A stretch of DNA of 64,000 nt. Source: Oscillospiraceae bacterium (GTDB lineage: Bacteria > Bacillota > Clostridia > Oscillospirales > Oscillospiraceae). Both the position numbers and the translations under genes were made by a program. How positions within the stretch are numbered: the first letter of the stretch is position 1; each line of letters starts with the position of its first letter. Below the pieces are notes generated by a model, which was not told the origin of the DNA, did not search any database, and saw only the letters and a program-made list of their open reading frames with translations. This document shows positions 51,669-60,582 of the stretch, piece after piece. The stretch spans positions 1-64,000 of the forward strand of contig CAJTFK010000010.1 in assembly GCA_910575505.1 (NCBI GenBank), in the 5' to 3' direction.

Positions 51669-53126
51669 ATGGACAAAGTACTATTCAACCCGATGGAGAT
51701 TGACGCCCTCGGGGAAATGATGAATATCAGCCTTGGCTCCTCTGCGACAGCGGTGTCCAACATGCTGGATCACAGAGTGGATATCACGACGCCGAAGGTC
51801 TCGGTCATCAATGTGGCGGACTTCGTGCTGGGCTCTCTGGAACCGGCCATGGGCATCGAAATCCGGTACGTGGAGGGCCTCTCGGGCAGCAACATCATGC
51901 TGCTCAAGCGCAGTGATATCCGGGTGATTGTGGATATCCTGATGGGAACGGAGACCTCTGACGAGGAATTTGAGCTGAACGAGCTGACCATCAGCGCCGC
52001 CTGCGAGGTCATGAACCAGATGATGGGCTCCGCGGCCACCGCCATGAGCGATTTCCTGGGTTACCGGGTGGATATCTCCACGCCGGAGCCCTTCGAGCTG
52101 GAGGATCTGGCTACCTTCAAGCAGACCCGCCTGCCCCAGGGAGAGGACACCATCGTAATTGTGAAGTTCTCCCTGAAGATTGAGGAGGCCCTGGAAAGCG
52201 AGTTCATGAACGTTATGAGCGTCCGCCTGGCCAAGGAGCTGCTGAAGGGACTGGGTCTGAGCGACGAGGACATGATTCCCGAGCCCGCCCCGGCTCCGGT
52301 CCCCGAACCCGCGCCCGCCCCTGCCTCCGACGGCGGCAAGCTGAGCCAGGAGGAAATCGAGCGGCTGATGGGCGGCATGACGGACAGCGCCCCTGCTCCC
52401 GCCCCCGCTCCCGCGCCTGCTTCCGATGGCGGCGGCAAGCTGAGCCAGGAGGAGATTGAGCGGCTGATGGGCGGCATGACGGACAGCGCGCCCGCGCCTG
52501 CTCCGGCCCCTGCTTCCGATGGCGGCGGCAAGCTGAGCCAGGAGGAAATCGAGCGGCTGATGGGCGGCATGACGGAAAGCGCCCCCGCCCCTGCGCCTGC
52601 TCCCACGCCGGCCCCGGCTCCCACCCCTGCGCCTGCTCCCGCACCGGCCCCTGCGCCCCAGTCCGGCGCGGCTCAGCCCGCGACGGTGGCAGACCTGGGG
52701 ACTATGATGGCGGCCATGATGTCCGCCATGACCACAGCCATGGCGCAGAACGCACCGGCCCCTGCTCCGGCTCCGGCGGCCCCGCCGCAGCCCAAGGTGA
52801 TCAACACCAAGCCCGCGCATCTGAAGGAGATGGAGGGGCTGGACGCGCTGGGAGAGGAACAGGCCCAGAACCTGGATCTGATTATGGAGGTTCCCCTCCA
52901 GGTGACCGTGGAAATCGGCCGGACCCAGAGGAAGGTGCAGGATATTCTGGAGTTCTCCAAGGGTTCCCTGGTGGTGCTGGATAAGCTGGCCGGCGACCAG
53001 GTGGATCTGTTTGTCAACGGCAAGTGCATTGCCCGGGGCGACGTGGTGGTGATTGACGACAACTTCGGCGTCCGTATCACGGAGATTGTGCAGAAGCCCG
53101 GTATTGAGATTGTTTCGAAGAAATAA
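51669..53126 (+). CDS. fliY: Flagellar motor switch phosphatase FliY with three internal CheY-binding-like motifs
   Basis: A C-ring protein and CheY-P phosphatase, 485 aa. The N-terminal CheC-like domain (about 1-205) keeps two Glu-x-x-Asn sites (LGEMMNISLGSSA, CEVMNQMMGSAA). A Pro/Ala-rich linker (about 206-385) holds LSQEEIERLMGGMT at 225, 258 and 289, each resembling the FliM N-terminal CheY-P motif. The C-terminal SpoA/FliN domain (about 395-485) has VPLQVTVEIGRTQRKVQDILEFSKGSLVVLDKLAGD. The motif usual at the FliY N terminus is missing there. ATG at 51669 follows AAAGGAG. Confidence 0.96.
   Translation: MDKVLFNPMEIDALGEMMNISLGSSATAVSNMLDHRVDITTPKVSVINVADFVLGSLEPAMGIEIRYVEGLSGSNIMLLKRSDIRVIVDILMGTETSDEEFELNELTISAACEVMNQMMGSAATAMSDFLGYRVDISTPEPFELEDLATFKQTRLPQGEDTIVIVKFSLKIEEALESEFMNVMSVRLAKELLKGLGLSDEDMIPEPAPAPVPEPAPAPASDGGKLSQEEIERLMGGMTDSAPAPAPAPAPASDGGGKLSQEEIERLMGGMTDSAPAPAPAPASDGGGKLSQEEIERLMGGMTESAPAPAPAPTPAPAPTPAPAPAPAPAPQSGAAQPATVADLGTMMAAMMSAMTTAMAQNAPAPAPAPAAPPQPKVINTKPAHLKEMEGLDALGEEQAQNLDLIMEVPLQVTVEIGRTQRKVQDILEFSKGSLVVLDKLAGDQVDLFVNGKCIARGDVVVIDDNFGVRITEIVQKPGIEIVSKK
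52341..52640 (+). repeat. Tandem repeat inside fliY
   Basis: Three direct units begin CTGAGCCAGGAGGA at 52341, 52440 and 52533, with periods of 99 and 93 nt and near-identical sequence, followed by shorter Pro-Ala repeats to about 52660. The unit boundaries stay in frame, and the units differ mainly in the length of the Pro-Ala spacer. Confidence 0.9.
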
Positions 53127-53230
53127 GCCGCTGGTCCTGGGCGAACAACAGGACGCAGTGCTTTTCATATAATAAATTTAAACAAACAAGAAATCCGGAA
53201 AACGACTAGGATAGAAGGAAGGATGCAACT

Positions 53231-53599
53231 ATGGGTAAGAAAATCCTGCTGGTGGACGACGCCGCGTTCATGCGCAAAATGATCAAGGACACTTTGAGCA
53301 AAAACGGTTACACCGATCTCTATGAGGCCGTGGACGGCGCGGATGCTGTGGAGAAGTTCAGCGAGATTGGGCCGGATCTGGTGATTATGGATATCACCAT
53401 GCCCAACATGGACGGTCTGGAGGCGCTGAAGGCCATCCGTGCCAAGGACAGCGGGGCCAACGTGGTCATGTGCTCCGCCATGGGCCAGGAGAGCATGGTT
53501 ATGGACGCGGTGCGCTCCGGAGCCAAGGACTTCATCGTTAAGCCCTTCAAGCCGGACCGCGTGTTAAAAACTGTCAGCACGATTCTGGGGAATCCCTGA
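53231..53599 (+). CDS. cheY: Chemotaxis response regulator CheY
   Basis: A single receiver domain, 122 aa, that binds the motor switch when phosphorylated. Acidic pocket VDDAAFMRKMI, phospho-Asp54 in VIMDITMPNMDG, Thr/Ser switch region MCSAMGQ and Lys in IVKPFKPDRV are all present. ATG at 53231 follows GAAGGAAGG. The AT-rich 100-nt gap upstream has a perfect TATAAT at 53168-53173 without a clear -35, so an extra promoter is possible. Confidence 0.97.
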   Translation: MGKKILLVDDAAFMRKMIKDTLSKNGYTDLYEAVDGADAVEKFSEIGPDLVIMDITMPNMDGLEALKAIRAKDSGANVVMCSAMGQESMVMDAVRSGAKDFIVKPFKPDRVLKTVSTILGNP

Positions 53600-53603
53600 C
53601 AAT

Positions 53604-53972
53604 ATGCCGGGGGATACTACGGTGGTCTCCTTTTTGTGGCTGCTGGCCAGCGTTCTGGTGGTGATCGGAATGGCCTACTGGTTCACACGCTTTGTGGCGG
53701 GCCGGGGCGGGTTCGGTCCCCTTCAGGCCGGAGGAAGCATGAAGATCCAGGGCCAGCTGGCCCTGGGCAGGGATCAGAAGCTGGTTCTGGTTCAGGCCGG
53801 AGGGCGCTGGTTTCTTCTGGGTGTGACCGGAGCGAATATCTCCGCCCTGGCGGAGTTCACAGAGGAGGAGGCCGCCGCCTGGCGTGAAGCGCCGGAGACC
53901 AGGAGCGGAACCGGGACGCCGGGCTTCCGGGAGGCGCTGCAGAAAATGCTGGAGCAGAAAGGGCGGAGGTGA
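53604..53972 (+). CDS. fliO: Flagellar biosynthesis protein FliO
   Basis: A membrane chaperone for export-gate assembly. The 122-aa protein has one transmembrane helix (about 8-28) and a cytoplasmic domain with the FliO pattern MKIQGQLALGRDQKLVLVQAGGRWFLLGVTGANISALAEF. Its position directly before fliP supports the call. There is no strong ribosome site; the start lies 4 nt after cheY, suggesting re-initiation. Confidence 0.9.
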   Translation: MPGDTTVVSFLWLLASVLVVIGMAYWFTRFVAGRGGFGPLQAGGSMKIQGQLALGRDQKLVLVQAGGRWFLLGVTGANISALAEFTEEEAAAWREAPETRSGTGTPGFREALQKMLEQKGRR

Positions 53973-53979
53973 GTCCCAG

Positions 53980-54654
53980 GTGCCTGATGCGTTAATCAAT
54001 GTAAACGGCGAGAGCGTGCAGGCGCTGGAGATCCTGTTCCTCACCACGATGATAACGCTCCTGCCCTCTCTCGTGGTGATGATGACCTCCTTCACCCGGT
54101 TTATCATTTCCTTTTCCTTTCTCCGCACGGCCATGGGCACCCAGCAGACTCCGCCCAACCTGGTTCTTGTGGGAATGGCCCTGTTTCTGACGCTGTTCAC
54201 CATGTCCCCCGTGTTTTCCCAGATCAAGACAGAGGCCTATGATCCCTATATTGCGGAGGAGATTGACCAGGAGGAGTTTTTCCGCCGGGCCGAGGTGCCC
54301 CTGAAGGACTTCATGGCCCGCAACACCAAGGTGAACACCCTGGAGATGTACTGCGACCTGGCGAAGGTGGAGATGCCGGATCCGGTGAACACCGCCACGG
54401 TGGCGGAGCAGGTGCCCCTGCGGGTGCTGGCGCCGGCCTTTGTCACCTGTGAGCTGCAAACGGCGTTCACCTACGGACTGCTGCTGTATATTCCCTTTAT
54501 GCTGATTGACATTGTGGTGTCCTGCACCCTGATGTCCATGGGTATGATTATGCTGCCGCCGTCCATGATTTCCGCGCCCTTCAAGCTGCTTCTGTTCGTG
54601 AGTCTGAACGGCTGGGAGCTGCTGTTTTCCACCCTGGTGCGGACCTTTAACTAG
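53980..54654 (+). CDS. fliP: Flagellar export gate protein FliP
   Basis: A core gate subunit, 224 aa, four hydrophobic segments. Family blocks are LLPSLVVMMTSFTRFIISFSFLRTAMGTQQTPPNLVLVGMALFLTLF and DIVVSCTLMSMGMIMLPPSMISAPFKLLLFV. GTG at 53980 follows GGAGGTGAG; this start gives a Bacillus-like short N terminus without a cleaved signal peptide. Confidence 0.96.
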   Translation: MPDALINVNGESVQALEILFLTTMITLLPSLVVMMTSFTRFIISFSFLRTAMGTQQTPPNLVLVGMALFLTLFTMSPVFSQIKTEAYDPYIAEEIDQEEFFRRAEVPLKDFMARNTKVNTLEMYCDLAKVEMPDPVNTATVAEQVPLRVLAPAFVTCELQTAFTYGLLLYIPFMLIDIVVSCTLMSMGMIMLPPSMISAPFKLLLFVSLNGWELLFSTLVRTFN

Positions 54655-54665
54655 GAGGGCGGGCC

Positions 54666-54926
54666 ATGGATACGACGATGGTGACGGACGTCCTGCGGGA
54701 GGCCGTGGGGGTGGTGATCAAGCTGGGAGGCCCCATGCTGGTGCTGAGTATGCTGGCCGGCGTGGTGGTAGCCATTTTCCAGGCGGTGACCCAGATCCAC
54801 GAGCAGACCATCGGCTTTATTCTGAAGGTGGTCATCGTGGTGGGGGTGCTGCTGCTGGCCGGAGGCTGGATGCTGGATACGCTTCAGGAGTACACCCGGG
54901 AGATTTTCGCGCTGATGACCGTGTAG
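54666..54926 (+). CDS. fliQ: Flagellar export gate protein FliQ
   Basis: A small gate subunit, 86 aa, two membrane helices, with AVTQIHEQTIGFILKVVIV between them. ATG at 54666 follows AGGAGGGCGGGCC. It forms the gate with FliP and FliR. Confidence 0.96.
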   Translation: MDTTMVTDVLREAVGVVIKLGGPMLVLSMLAGVVVAIFQAVTQIHEQTIGFILKVVIVVGVLLLAGGWMLDTLQEYTREIFALMTV

Positions 54927-54939
54927 CGGAGGCGGGCAT

Positions 54940-55704
54940 ATGATTGATATGGGCGCGCTGACGCTGTTTCTCTATATCACAGCCCGCACCAGCGGATTTG
55001 TGCTGTTCAATCCCCTGTTGGGAAGGCAGAACATTCCGGGGACCTTCCGGGCCGGTTTTATACTGGTGATGTCGGCGTTTACCTACTCCGTCACAGGCGG
55101 AGAGGTCCCCGAGCCGGTGGGACTGCCGGCCTTCGCGGCCGCCGTCCTGCTGGAGCTGGCCTTGGGCTTCGTGCTGGGCATGGTGGTGAGTTTTTTCTTT
55201 TATATTCCCCAGCTGGCGGGACACACCATCGACACCCAGATGGGCATGACCATGAGCCAGATTTACGACTCCGGCTCTCAGTCCAACATGTCCGTCACCG
55301 GCGTGCTGCTGAATACGCTGATGACGCTGCTGTTTTTCGCGGGCAACGGACATCATACCCTGCTGCGGATGATGCTCACATCCAGCGAGGTGGTGGGCTA
55401 CGGCGGGGTCTCCTTCGGCCCTGATGTGGCGGACGCCATGCTGATGCTGTTCGCGGAGTGCACGGTGCTGGCGGTGAAGCTCTGCATGCCCATTCTGGCG
55501 GCGGAGATGATTGGACAGATGGGCATGGGTGTTTTGATGAAGGTCATTCCCCAGATCAATGTGTTCTCCATCAACATTGAGCTGAAGGTCATCATCGGAC
55601 TGGCGCTGCTGCTGGCGCTGATTGTGCCGTTCAGCGAATACCTGCTGACTCTGGAGCGGGAGATGCTGAACGACATGGCCGCAATCCTGGCCATGACCGG
55701 CTGA
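54940..55704 (+). CDS. fliR: Flagellar export gate protein FliR
   Basis: A gate subunit, 254 aa with about six hydrophobic segments. Recognisable blocks are TARTSGFVLFNPLLGRQNIPGTFRAGF near the N terminus and AGHTIDTQMGMTMSQIYDSGSQSNMSVTGVLLNTLMTLLFF. ATG at 54940 follows CGGAGGCGG. It is followed by flhB 23 nt on. Confidence 0.96.
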   Translation: MIDMGALTLFLYITARTSGFVLFNPLLGRQNIPGTFRAGFILVMSAFTYSVTGGEVPEPVGLPAFAAAVLLELALGFVLGMVVSFFFYIPQLAGHTIDTQMGMTMSQIYDSGSQSNMSVTGVLLNTLMTLLFFAGNGHHTLLRMMLTSSEVVGYGGVSFGPDVADAMLMLFAECTVLAVKLCMPILAAEMIGQMGMGVLMKVIPQINVFSINIELKVIIGLALLLALIVPFSEYLLTLEREMLNDMAAILAMTG

Positions 55705-55727
55705 GGCCGGGAAAGGGGGGATGAAGC

Positions 55728-56810
55728 ATGGCCGAGGGCTCCAAAACCGAAAAGGCAACGCCAAAAAAGCGAAGAGACGAACGGAAGAAGGGCAACGTCT
55801 TCCTCAGTCAGGACGCCGTTGCCGTAGCGACGCTTCTGGGCTCCTTCATGAGCTTCTGGCTGCTGGCGGGGAACATCGCTGAGGAGCTGACCGCCTTCAT
55901 GCGCTTTTGCATTCTGGAGTGTGCCGCTGCGCCGGCCGGGGACCTTGGCAGCATCCTGTGGGAATTGATGCTTCAGGGGATGCTGCTGATGGGAAAGACC
56001 GTGCTGCCCATCACTCTGATTACGGCGCTGTGCGCCATTACGGCCACCTTTGCCCAGACCCGTCTGCTGGTCAGCGGCGAGCTGCTGCGGCCCAAGTTCA
56101 GCCGGCTCAATCCCCTGGAGGGGTTCAAGCGGCTGTTTTCCCTCAAAAGCGTAATCAACGCCCTGAAGGGCATTTTGAAAATAACCGTCCTCATGGTCAT
56201 CATCTATCTGAGCCTCATGGGGATGTTTCACGAGAGCGCCCGGTATCTCTATGTGGATATCAGGGCGGCCTGCGGCCACCTCTTCGAGGAGAGTATGGGC
56301 ATGGTAGTGCGGATCGCCATTGCCTTTATCGCTCTGGCCGCCGCGGATTTTCTCTACCAGTGGTGGGATTATGAGCGGCAGATCCGCATGAGCAAACAGG
56401 AAATTAAAGAAGAATACAAGCAGATGGAGGGCGACCCTCAGATCAAGGGGAAGATTAAAGAGATGCAGCGCCGCCGGGCCCAGAGCCGCATGATGCAGCA
56501 GGTGCCTCAGGCCGACGTGGTTATCCGGAACCCCACTCATTTTGCCGTGGCTTTGCGCTATAAGCCCGAGCAGGATAACGCCCCCATCGTTCTGGCGAAG
56601 GGCCAGGACTCCCTGGCGCTGCGGATTGTCAGCGTGGCGGAGGCCAATCAGGTGGCCGTGATTGAAAACGTGCCTCTGGCCCGGGCCCTGTATGCGGAGA
56701 CAGAGGTGGATCAGGAGATTCCGCCCACACTCTATAATGCGGTGGCGGAGGTGCTGGTCTACATCTTCCGCCTGAACGGAAAGGACCAGATCACAAAGCC
56801 GCATAAATAA
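55728..56810 (+). CDS. flhB: Flagellar export switch protein FlhB
   Basis: An export gate protein that changes substrate specificity after self-cleavage. The 360 aa begin with a basic tail (SKTEKATPKKRRDERKKGNVFLS), then four membrane helices (to about 210) and a cytoplasmic domain with the cleavage motif NPTH at 268-271. ATG at 55728 follows AAAGGGGGG. All elements of an active FlhB are present. Confidence 0.97.
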   Translation: MAEGSKTEKATPKKRRDERKKGNVFLSQDAVAVATLLGSFMSFWLLAGNIAEELTAFMRFCILECAAAPAGDLGSILWELMLQGMLLMGKTVLPITLITALCAITATFAQTRLLVSGELLRPKFSRLNPLEGFKRLFSLKSVINALKGILKITVLMVIIYLSLMGMFHESARYLYVDIRAACGHLFEESMGMVVRIAIAFIALAAADFLYQWWDYERQIRMSKQEIKEEYKQMEGDPQIKGKIKEMQRRRAQSRMMQQVPQADVVIRNPTHFAVALRYKPEQDNAPIVLAKGQDSLALRIVSVAEANQVAVIENVPLARALYAETEVDQEIPPTLYNAVAEVLVYIFRLNGKDQITKPHK

Positions 56811-56873
56811 GAGAGCCGTTTTCTCTGGAGGGGAAGGGCGGAAAGGAACTGAAGGACGGGAGGTGAGCGACGG

Positions 56874-58979
56874 ATGAAACGGATTATGGACAACGCAATA
56901 TCCCTGGGTGTCGTGGTCATCGTTCTGTTTTTGATCATCCCGCTGCACCCTGCGATGCTGGACTTTCTGCTGGTCATCAATATCGGACTGTCAGTCATGA
57001 TTCTGATGATTACCATGAACATCTCCGACGCTTTGGAATTCTCCATTTTCCCATCCCTGCTGCTGATTACCACGCTGTTCCGATTGGGACTGAACGTGTC
57101 CACCACCCGGCAGATTCTCCAGCACGGCTATGCCGGCGAGGTCATCCAGAATTTCGGAAACCTGATTACCAGCGGAAACATCGTCATCGGCGTGCTGATT
57201 TTCCTCATCATTGTGCTGGTGCAGTTCATCGTCATCACCAAGGGCGCCGAGCGTGTGGCCGAGGTGGCGGCCCGGTTCACGCTGGACGCCATGCCCGGCA
57301 AGCAGATGGCCATTGACGCCGACCTCTCCTCCGGCCTTATCGACGAGCAGGGAGCCCGGGACCGGCGGAATAAGATTCAAAAGGAAGCTGATTTCTACGG
57401 CGCTATGGACGGCGCCACCAAAATCGTCAAGGGCGACGCGGTGATGTCCCTCATCATCACCATGCTGAATTTTATCGGCGGCGTGCTGATCGGCATACTG
57501 ATGAACGGGGGCACCTTTTCCGACGTGATTTCCCGCTATTCCATCGTCACCATCGGTGACGGCCTGGTGTCCCAGCTGCCGGCGCTGATGATTTCCACGG
57601 CCACCGGCATGATTGTCACCCGGTCCGTCTCCGAAGGCAGCCTGAACAAGGACGTCGTCTCCCAGTTCAAGGCACAGCCCCGGGCCATTATGACCACCGG
57701 CGTGATTCTGATTTTCCTGGCGATGATCCCCAACACGCCTCATCTGGCCCTGTTTGTGGGCGGCGGCGTGCTGCTGGGGGGCGGCTGGTTCATCAGCCGC
57801 CGGCTGGAACAGGAAAAGGCCGAGGAGGCCGCCGCTGCCGCGGCCACGGAGCAGCAGGCAGCCGCAGCGGAAACGGCGGCGCCCAGCGAAACCGATTACT
57901 ACAAGGATATCAACAACGTTTACAATCTCCTTTCGGTGGAGCCCATCGAAATGGAATTTGGATACAGCCTGATCCCCATGGTGGACGAGAGCCACGGCGG
58001 AAAGCTCATCAGCCGCATTGTCATTTTCCGCCGGCAGTATGCTCAGGATATGGGCTTCGTCTTTCCCTCCATCCGCCTGCACGACGCTTCGTCTCTGGGG
58101 ACCAACCAGTATGTCATCCGGATTCGGGGCGAGGAGGTGGCTCGGGGCGAGATCCTGGTGGACTACTACCTGGCGCTGGAGCCCGCCAATCCCCTGGGGG
58201 AAATCGACGGCATCGAGACCATCGAGCCCGCCTACGGCATCCCCTCCCGGTGGATTCTGCCGGAGAACAAGGAAATGGCGGAGATTTACGGCTACAACGT
58301 CATCGACCCCCTGTCCGTCATGCTGACCCACCTGTCTGAGACGGTGAAGAAATACGCCTATGAGATGCTGGGCCGGACGGAGACCATCCAGCTGGTGGAT
58401 AACCTGAAGCGCAGCGCTCCTGAGCTGGTGGAGGAGGCCATTCCCAACATCATCTCCTATTCCGTTCTGGAAAAGGTTCTGCGAAACCTGCTGAAGGAGG
58501 GCGTGCCCATCAAGGATCTGGCCACCATTGTGGAGACCCTGGCCGACGCCCTGGGGCAGGGCCGGGACGTCGACTCCGCTACAGAGCAGGTCCGGGGCGC
58601 TCTGGCCCGGACCATCACCCGCCGCTTCTGCGAGGACGGTCAGCTGCGTGTGGTCACCTTGGACGCCGAGGTGGAGAAGAAGATCATCGCTTCTCTGACC
58701 CGGAACGAGCAGGGCGTTTACCTGGCTATGGGTCCGGAGCTGATGCAGCAGATTGTCTCTCAGCTTTCCGCCCAGATCAAAAAGTTCAACGATCTCTCTC
58801 AGACGCCGGTGATTCTGGTGAGCCAGGTCATCCGGGGCTACTTCGCCAAGATGATTACCCAGTTCTTCCCCAGCGTATATGTGCTTTCCTTCAATGAGAT
58901 TACCAACGCCGTTCAGATTCAGGCCATCGGCAACATCACCCTGGAGGCCCGTCCCGAGAGAAGGGCGGTGGGCACATGA
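56874..58979 (+). CDS. flhA: Flagellar export protein FlhA
   Basis: The nonameric export gate ring, 701 aa, about eight N-terminal membrane helices to residue 315 with the FHIPEP-family block ATRFTLDAMPGKQMAIDADL (here ARFTLDAMPGKQMAIDAD), an Ala/Glu linker (about 320-345) and a large cytoplasmic domain (about 350-700). ATG at 56874 follows GGGAGGTGAG. Its last 4 nt overlap the fliA start, leaving no room for flhF or flhG, which commonly sit here. Confidence 0.97.
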   Translation: MKRIMDNAISLGVVVIVLFLIIPLHPAMLDFLLVINIGLSVMILMITMNISDALEFSIFPSLLLITTLFRLGLNVSTTRQILQHGYAGEVIQNFGNLITSGNIVIGVLIFLIIVLVQFIVITKGAERVAEVAARFTLDAMPGKQMAIDADLSSGLIDEQGARDRRNKIQKEADFYGAMDGATKIVKGDAVMSLIITMLNFIGGVLIGILMNGGTFSDVISRYSIVTIGDGLVSQLPALMISTATGMIVTRSVSEGSLNKDVVSQFKAQPRAIMTTGVILIFLAMIPNTPHLALFVGGGVLLGGGWFISRRLEQEKAEEAAAAAATEQQAAAAETAAPSETDYYKDINNVYNLLSVEPIEMEFGYSLIPMVDESHGGKLISRIVIFRRQYAQDMGFVFPSIRLHDASSLGTNQYVIRIRGEEVARGEILVDYYLALEPANPLGEIDGIETIEPAYGIPSRWILPENKEMAEIYGYNVIDPLSVMLTHLSETVKKYAYEMLGRTETIQLVDNLKRSAPELVEEAIPNIISYSVLEKVLRNLLKEGVPIKDLATIVETLADALGQGRDVDSATEQVRGALARTITRRFCEDGQLRVVTLDAEVEKKIIASLTRNEQGVYLAMGPELMQQIVSQLSAQIKKFNDLSQTPVILVSQVIRGYFAKMITQFFPSVYVLSFNEITNAVQIQAIGNITLEARPERRAVGT

Positions 58980-59809
58980 ACAAGGGGGTGACGGCCGCCT
59001 ATACCGAGCGGGAAATTGAGGAGATGGAAACCCAGGATCTGCTGCGGCTCTATAAGGAGACGGGGGACGAGAGTCTGAAATGGCCGCTGGTCCTCCGGTA
59101 CGAGGGCCTGATTAAAAGCGCCGCCATGCAGATTCGGGGGGTTTACAGCAGCTTTGCCCAGATTGACGACATCATCAACGAGGGCATCCTGACCCTGCTG
59201 GGCTCCATCGACAAGTTCGACCCGGACAAAGGCGTGAAGTTTGAAACCTACGTTTCCAAGCGCGTCCGGGGAATGGTCATCGACCTGGCCCGGAAGCAGG
59301 ACTGGATGCCCCGGAATGTCCGGAAGCGGGCCAAGGAGATTGACCTGGCCGTTTCAGAGCTCTCCGCCTCCCTGGGGCGGTATCCCACCGACGCCGAGAT
59401 TGCGGAGCGCCTGGGCGTGACGCCGGAGCGCTATCAGAAGGACGCCGCCAACATTGCCCTGAGCAATGTGCTCTCCCTGGATGTGCTGATGGACACCCGG
59501 GAAACCACCGGCTATCAGCTGGAGGTCCCCTCGGGGGACACCCAGGGCCAGCCGGAGGCGATGCTCCAGGAGCGGGAGACCCAGCGGGCCCTGGCCCAGG
59601 GAATTTCCCAGCTGAGGAAGAACGAGCAGATCGTCCTTTCCCTTTACTACGAAAAAAATCTGCACCTGAAGGAGATCGCGCAGGTGATGGAGCTCAGCGA
59701 GCCCCGTATTTCCCAGATTCACACCCGGGCGCTCCAGAAGCTGCGTGTTCATATGGAGGCCTATCTCAACGGGGCCGCGGAAAATCAAACCAGGAAGAAA
59801 AAGGGGTAA
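58976..59809 (+). CDS. fliA: RNA polymerase sigma factor for flagellar operons (sigma-28)
   Basis: A sigma-70 family factor, FliA/SigD type, 277 aa, that directs late flagellar and chemotaxis genes such as flagellin. Region 2 is LVLRYEGLIKSAAMQIRGVYSSFAQIDDIINEGILTLLGSIDKFDPDKGVKFETYVSKRVRGMVIDLARKQDWMPRNV, region 3 follows, and region 4 HTH is EQIVLSLYYEKNLHLKEIAQVMELSEPRISQIHTRALQKL. ATG overlaps the flhA stop. No anti-sigma flgM is in the window. Confidence 0.95.
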   Translation: MNKGVTAAYTEREIEEMETQDLLRLYKETGDESLKWPLVLRYEGLIKSAAMQIRGVYSSFAQIDDIINEGILTLLGSIDKFDPDKGVKFETYVSKRVRGMVIDLARKQDWMPRNVRKRAKEIDLAVSELSASLGRYPTDAEIAERLGVTPERYQKDAANIALSNVLSLDVLMDTRETTGYQLEVPSGDTQGQPEAMLQERETQRALAQGISQLRKNEQIVLSLYYEKNLHLKEIAQVMELSEPRISQIHTRALQKLRVHMEAYLNGAAENQTRKKKG

Positions 59810-59813
59810 TCAT

Positions 59814-60566
59814 ATGTTCAAGGGCTTTTACAATCTGACCTCTGCCATGCTGACCCACCAGAGCAACCTGAATGTGGTGGCCAATAACCTGGTGAACGTC
59901 TCAACCGCAGGCTATAAGCAGGACCGCTACACCGCGACCACCTTCGACGATGTGATGTATGCCCGGGTGGGCACCAATTTCAGCGAGGGCCAGGAAATCG
60001 GCCGGCAGAGCTATATCCGGGCCACCAGCGAAATTTATACCGACTATACCCAGGGCACCATGGAGCCCACGGGGCTGAGCCTGGATTTCGGCATCGTGGG
60101 CGACGGCTTTTTCGCCGTGCAGAATCCCGACGGCGAGGTGCACTATACGAGAATGGGCAACTTTACCCTGGATGACGACGGCTATCTCTGCCTGCCGGGC
60201 TTCGGCCAGGTTCTGGGCCCGGACCAGAACCCCATTTACCTGGGAACCGACAAGATCAACTGCGACAAGCAGGGGCAGATCTTTTACAATGAGGGCGGCC
60301 TGATCGGCCGGCTGGGAATCTACAGCTTTGAGGACAACGGCACTCTCGTTCACACGGACCGGGGGCTCTTTGAGGGCGAGGGCGCGGAGCTCAGCCAGGA
60401 TTGCGAGATCTGGGGCGGCTATCTGGAGCGCTCCAACAGCGACGTTGTGAAGCAGATGACCGAGATGATTACCTACCAGAGGGCATTGCAGAGCGCCGCA
60501 CAGATTTCCAAGATGTACGACCAGCTGATGTCACGGGCCGCCACAGATGTGGGACGGATGCAGTAA
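59814..60566 (+). CDS. flgF: Flagellar rod protein, FlgF/FlhO type
   Basis: A rod subunit, 250 aa, with SAMLTHQSNLNVVANNLVNVSTAGYKQDRYTATTFDD at the N terminus, GDGFFAVQNPDGEVHYTRMGNFTLDDDGYL in the middle and RSNSDVVKQMTEMITYQRALQSAAQISKMYDQL at the end. ATG at 59814 follows AAAAGGGG and lies 4 nt after fliA. Paired FlgF/FlgG-like genes at this place match FlhO/FlhP of Bacillus. Confidence 0.92.
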   Translation: MFKGFYNLTSAMLTHQSNLNVVANNLVNVSTAGYKQDRYTATTFDDVMYARVGTNFSEGQEIGRQSYIRATSEIYTDYTQGTMEPTGLSLDFGIVGDGFFAVQNPDGEVHYTRMGNFTLDDDGYLCLPGFGQVLGPDQNPIYLGTDKINCDKQGQIFYNEGGLIGRLGIYSFEDNGTLVHTDRGLFEGEGAELSQDCEIWGGYLERSNSDVVKQMTEMITYQRALQSAAQISKMYDQLMSRAATDVGRMQ

Positions 60567-60582
60567 GGAGGCTGTCTGAGAG

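Noticed and set aside
52275-52660. CRISPR-like or intergenic satellite repeat
   Set aside because: The repeats are in frame inside fliY, with 99- and 93-nt periods and coding constraint. They encode protein motifs.
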